17,812 bases of DNA, taken from assembly GCA_038238115.1 (NCBI GenBank), contig JBBRYB010000054.1, positions 1 through 17,812 on the forward strand. Direction: 5' to 3'. Positions within the stretch are counted from its first letter, which is position 1; each line of letters begins with the position of its first letter. The notes beneath the pieces are model-generated. The model worked only from the letters and a program-made list of their open reading frames with translations, made no database searches and was not told the DNA's origin. Origin of the DNA: JBBRYB01 sp038238115 (GTDB taxonomy: Bacteria > Actinomycetota > Actinomycetes > Propionibacteriales > Nocardioidaceae). Below, piece after piece: positions 16,176-17,812 of the stretch. The translations under genes were made by a program, and so were the position numbers.

Positions 16176-17104
16176 TCGGGGGCCGCCGCTCGGATGACAA
16201 GACCCCACCGCGACTGCCAATCCCGGTCGATCATGCCAGCTGCGGTGTCGAGCGACCGCAAGCCTAAGAGTTGGGCGACGGCCTCGATGCAACCTATCTC
16301 CGCGTAGCAGGCGTTGGCGGCGTACTCCCGAATAGATCTGGGACGCAGGCCCGGACGGTCGATACCCGCCTTGCGGAGAGCTCGTGAGAGATTCCCGCTC
16401 ACCGTGGGAGCGACGGAGTTCACGGGGTAAGTGCTGGCTGGACGACTGAGAGCCAGCGGGACGTCCGCAGGGTCCCATGGCTCGGATCGGCGACGCCAGA
16501 TGCGCCGCTGATCGTCTATCCGCGCTTCAAGCGCGCGTGCCGCCGATGAGGGAAGCGCGCATTCCCGTTCGCGCCCGTTCGCCCCGAGACGGATGTGACG
16601 CTTCGTGATGTTGAGATCCGCGATGACCGTGCTTGCAATCTCGCCGTGACTCGCTCCAGCGAGGGCGAGCGAGACTGTCGCTGGTCGTAACGTGTCCGAA
16701 GGTCCCACTCGGCCCGTCGCAAGCAGCCGCATGACCTCCGGGGGTGTGAGCGGGCGGGCCTCGTAGGGACGGGGAGCGTGATTAACCCGCAGCGAGGTTG
16801 CAGGATTGGTGGGCACGACGCCCCGGGCGCTCATGGCGTCGAAACTGCTGCGGAGCACGGTTAAGCGGAGCCGTGCAGTTGCACCGCTGACGCCATCTCC
16901 GCCGCGCAGAGGCGCATCCAGGAACCGCAAGCAAAGATCCGCGGTTGCGTCCTCCACGGAGCAGATCCCAACCGCTGCCGCATACCTGGAGAAGTAATCG
17001 AATACCTGCTCGTAGCGGGCGCGGGTCCCTGGCTTCAACGGGGCATGGGCCATGTCCGACCAGCCAAGAGAGACGACGTGCCGAGCGTCCTTCCATGTAG
17101 TCAT
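16172..17104 (-). CDS. Tyrosine-recombinase-fold protein with degenerate active site
   Basis: This 310-aa protein has an N-terminal SAM-like core-binding domain (~22-110, PLKPGTRARYEQVFDYFSRY) and a C-terminal catalytic-fold domain (~118-305). Aligning by eye to phage integrases, the first Arg (GLRxGE) is Ser152 (GASHGEI). HxxR is RSIR (Arg256, Arg259), the second His (LGH) is Leu282 (LLGLRSLDT), and the nucleophile Tyr position falls near Ile292. Only the second Arg survives, so it should bind DNA without recombining it. It is coupled to the DDE transposase by a 4-bp overlap, which suggests a targeting or end-binding role. ATG 17104 follows GGGAGG at ideal spacing. Confidence 0.75.
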   Translation of the reverse strand: MTTWKDARHVVSLGWSDMAHAPLKPGTRARYEQVFDYFSRYAAAVGICSVEDATADLCLRFLDAPLRGGDGVSGATARLRLTVLRSSFDAMSARGVVPTNPATSLRVNHAPRPYEARPLTPPEVMRLLATGRVGPSDTLRPATVSLALAGASHGEIASTVIADLNITKRHIRLGANGRERECALPSSAARALEARIDDQRRIWRRRSEPWDPADVPLALSRPASTYPVNSVAPTVSGNLSRALRKAGIDRPGLRPRSIREYAANACYAEIGCIEAVAQLLGLRSLDTAAGMIDRDWQSRWGLVIRAAAPE

Positions 17105-17152
17105 CCAACCTCCCTCTGTATTGAATTATATACAAAGGAGGTTGGCACGCAA
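17105..17152 (-). promoter_or_regulatory. Promoter inside an SD-sequestering inverted repeat upstream of the recombinase-like gene
   Basis: CCAACCTCC (17105-17113) and GGAGGTTGG (17137-17145) form the outer arms, and TGTAT (17117-17121) and ATACA (17130-17134) the inner arms. On the minus strand a perfect TATAAT (17125-17130) lies between them, with TTGCGT (17147-17152) 16 bp upstream as a -35. A transcript begun here would start near 17117-17119. It would contain only one arm, leaving GGGAGG free before ATG 17104. A read-through transcript would contain both arms and hide the ribosome-binding site. Confidence 0.6.
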
Positions 17153-17174
17153 CCCTCTGAGCAGGACCTGGTAA

Positions 17175-17180
17175 TACGCT
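17175..17180 (+). promoter_or_regulatory. -10 box for a leaderless transcript of the HTH gene
   Basis: TACGCT is followed by six bases (CCGTGC) and ATG 17187. There is no Shine-Dalgarno sequence. It is the same -10 hexamer and spacing as upstream of GTG 9603. Confidence 0.5.
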
Positions 17181-17186
17181 CCGTGC

Positions 17187-17399
17187 ATGGGGCGCATGGT
17201 GGACGTCGATGACCTGGCAGACGCGCACGACGTCGCGAGACTGTTGGGCCTGTCTCACCCCAACAATGTTCATCTGTACCAACGTCGGTACCCGGACATG
17301 CCGCGCCCCGTCTTGGACCGCGGGGGCCGAAGAGCCCGACTTTGGTTGCGGAGCGAGATGGACGCTTGGCATCGACAACGAAAGTCATCGTCCAATTGA
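17187..17399 (+). CDS. Small HTH DNA-binding protein (AlpA/excisionase-like)
   Basis: This 70-aa protein has an HTH_17-type fold: DAHDVARLLGLSHPNNVHLYQRR (~12-34) followed by a wing-like segment MPRPVLDRGGRRARLWLRSEMDAW. It should bind DNA as a regulator or directionality factor. It is divergent from the recombinase-like gene, sharing the ~80-bp intergenic region with its promoter hairpin. It is therefore likely to regulate that operon or take part in transposition complexes. The leaderless -10 box supports the start. I cannot tell a repressor from an excisionase-type role. Confidence 0.7.
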   Translation: MGRMVDVDDLADAHDVARLLGLSHPNNVHLYQRRYPDMPRPVLDRGGRRARLWLRSEMDAWHRQRKSSSN

Positions 17400-17540
17400 C
17401 CTTGGTCGCTGCCGAAGTCAGGAGAGTCCCGTGGAGTGGTGGGGTTAGAGGGTCCACGGCGGGGCGGCGTAAAGTAGGCGGCCATCGGCGGGATCTTCGG
17501 TGTGAAACGACCAAGTGACGCACGGAAGGAGACCCAGCCG

Positions 17541-17690
17541 ATGGTCTTGTCGAATTCTGCCCTGTCCGAGCTGCTCGATGCGTTCCGTGCCGGTGAGGGC
17601 GTCGACCTGATCCGCGAATCGGTTCGTAGGGTGATGCAGGAGCTGATCGAAGCTGAGGCCGCAAAGACGACCCTAGTGGCGCGTTGTTGA
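17541..17690 (+). pseudogene. IS256-family transposase, 5' fragment interrupted by another IS
   Basis: ATG 17541, preceded by AAGGAG, starts a protein reading LSELLDAFRAGEGVDLIRES and QELIEAEA, the hallmark N-terminus of actinobacterial IS256-family (MULE-type DDE) transposases. Similarity stops near codon 40 (~17660). The frame ends at TGA 17690 inside the 3' end of an oppositely oriented IS630-type gene. About 350 residues including the catalytic domain are missing here. The intergenic stretch 17400-17540 probably holds the IS256 left end, but I could not fix its terminal repeat. Confidence 0.8.
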
Positions 17691-17812
17691 AGTTGTTGGA
17701 CGGTTCGCCTTCTTGAGGATCTGGTCTGCGGTCTTGGTCCAGACGAACGGGTGGCAGCGGTCGTTCCAGCCGTCGATGAATGCCCGGATCTTGCGGTTGA
17801 GGTCGCGGACGC
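17673..17812 (-). CDS. IS630-family transposase, C-terminal fragment cut by the window edge
   Basis: The minus strand enters from the right edge with VRDLNRKIRAFIDGWNDRCH, then PFVWTKTADQILKKANR, and ends at TAG 17673. This is the usual tail of actinobacterial IS630 (Tc1/mariner-type DDE) transposases. The IS lies inside the IS256 transposase gene. The stop codon is at a CTAG, in keeping with TA target preference of the family. Its catalytic part lies outside the window. Confidence 0.85.
   Translation of the reverse strand, partial: VRDLNRKIRAFIDGWNDRCHPFVWTKTADQILKKANRPTTSTTRH

Overview
The window is GC-rich DNA of an actinobacterial type. Codon use is strongly GC-biased, several start codons sit 6 nt behind a TANNNT -10 box (leaderless transcripts), the tRNA gene lacks an encoded CCA, and the IS and MobF relaxase proteins are of types common in Actinomycetota. 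I cannot name a genus. The region is accessory DNA: a tRNA-Lys insertion site carrying an integrated element, flanked by insertion-sequence debris and other cargo.

Left flank (1-3273): the left end of an IS3-family element, a frameshifted and truncated mntP remnant, a predicted HEPN-like/Ser-Thr kinase fusion, a gene-poor gap, and an uncharacterised 160-aa protein with a leaderless start.

Integrated element (about 3304-14370, ~11.0 kb): tRNA-Lys(UUU) lies at 3274-3346 (minus). Its 5' half, up to and including the anticodon arm, is repeated at 14344-14386. The element therefore entered the 5' half of the gene and supplies a replacement 5' half. Inside are a tyrosine integrase, a decayed duplicate of the integrase 5' end carrying nine GCCT repeats, a small HTH excisionase, a MobF relaxase-helicase, a candidate oriT, and a restriction-modification cluster. 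That cluster has an unrecognised 222-aa protein, a McrB-like AAA+ motor, a McrC-like nuclease, and a convergent beta-class DNA methyltransferase. No coupling protein or type IV secretion genes are visible, so it looks like an integrative mobilisable element (IME) with a defence cargo. Sets of 11-bp-spaced AGTCCGCA-like repeats sit about 80-95 bp inside each att core and are probable integrase arm sites.

Right flank (14387-17812): a compact three-gene module. A tyrosine-recombinase-fold protein that has lost most catalytic residues is translationally coupled (GTGA overlap) to a 525-aa DDE transposase, and a 70-aa HTH protein is divergent. The recombinase-like gene's promoter and ribosome-binding site lie inside a long inverted repeat. 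The arrangement would silence read-through transcripts while leaving the native transcript open. The window ends in nested IS debris: an IS256-family transposase start interrupted by the 3' end of an IS630-family transposase.

The least familiar parts are the dead-recombinase/DDE transposase/HTH module and the McrBC-like system with a separate small first subunit and its own methyltransferase.
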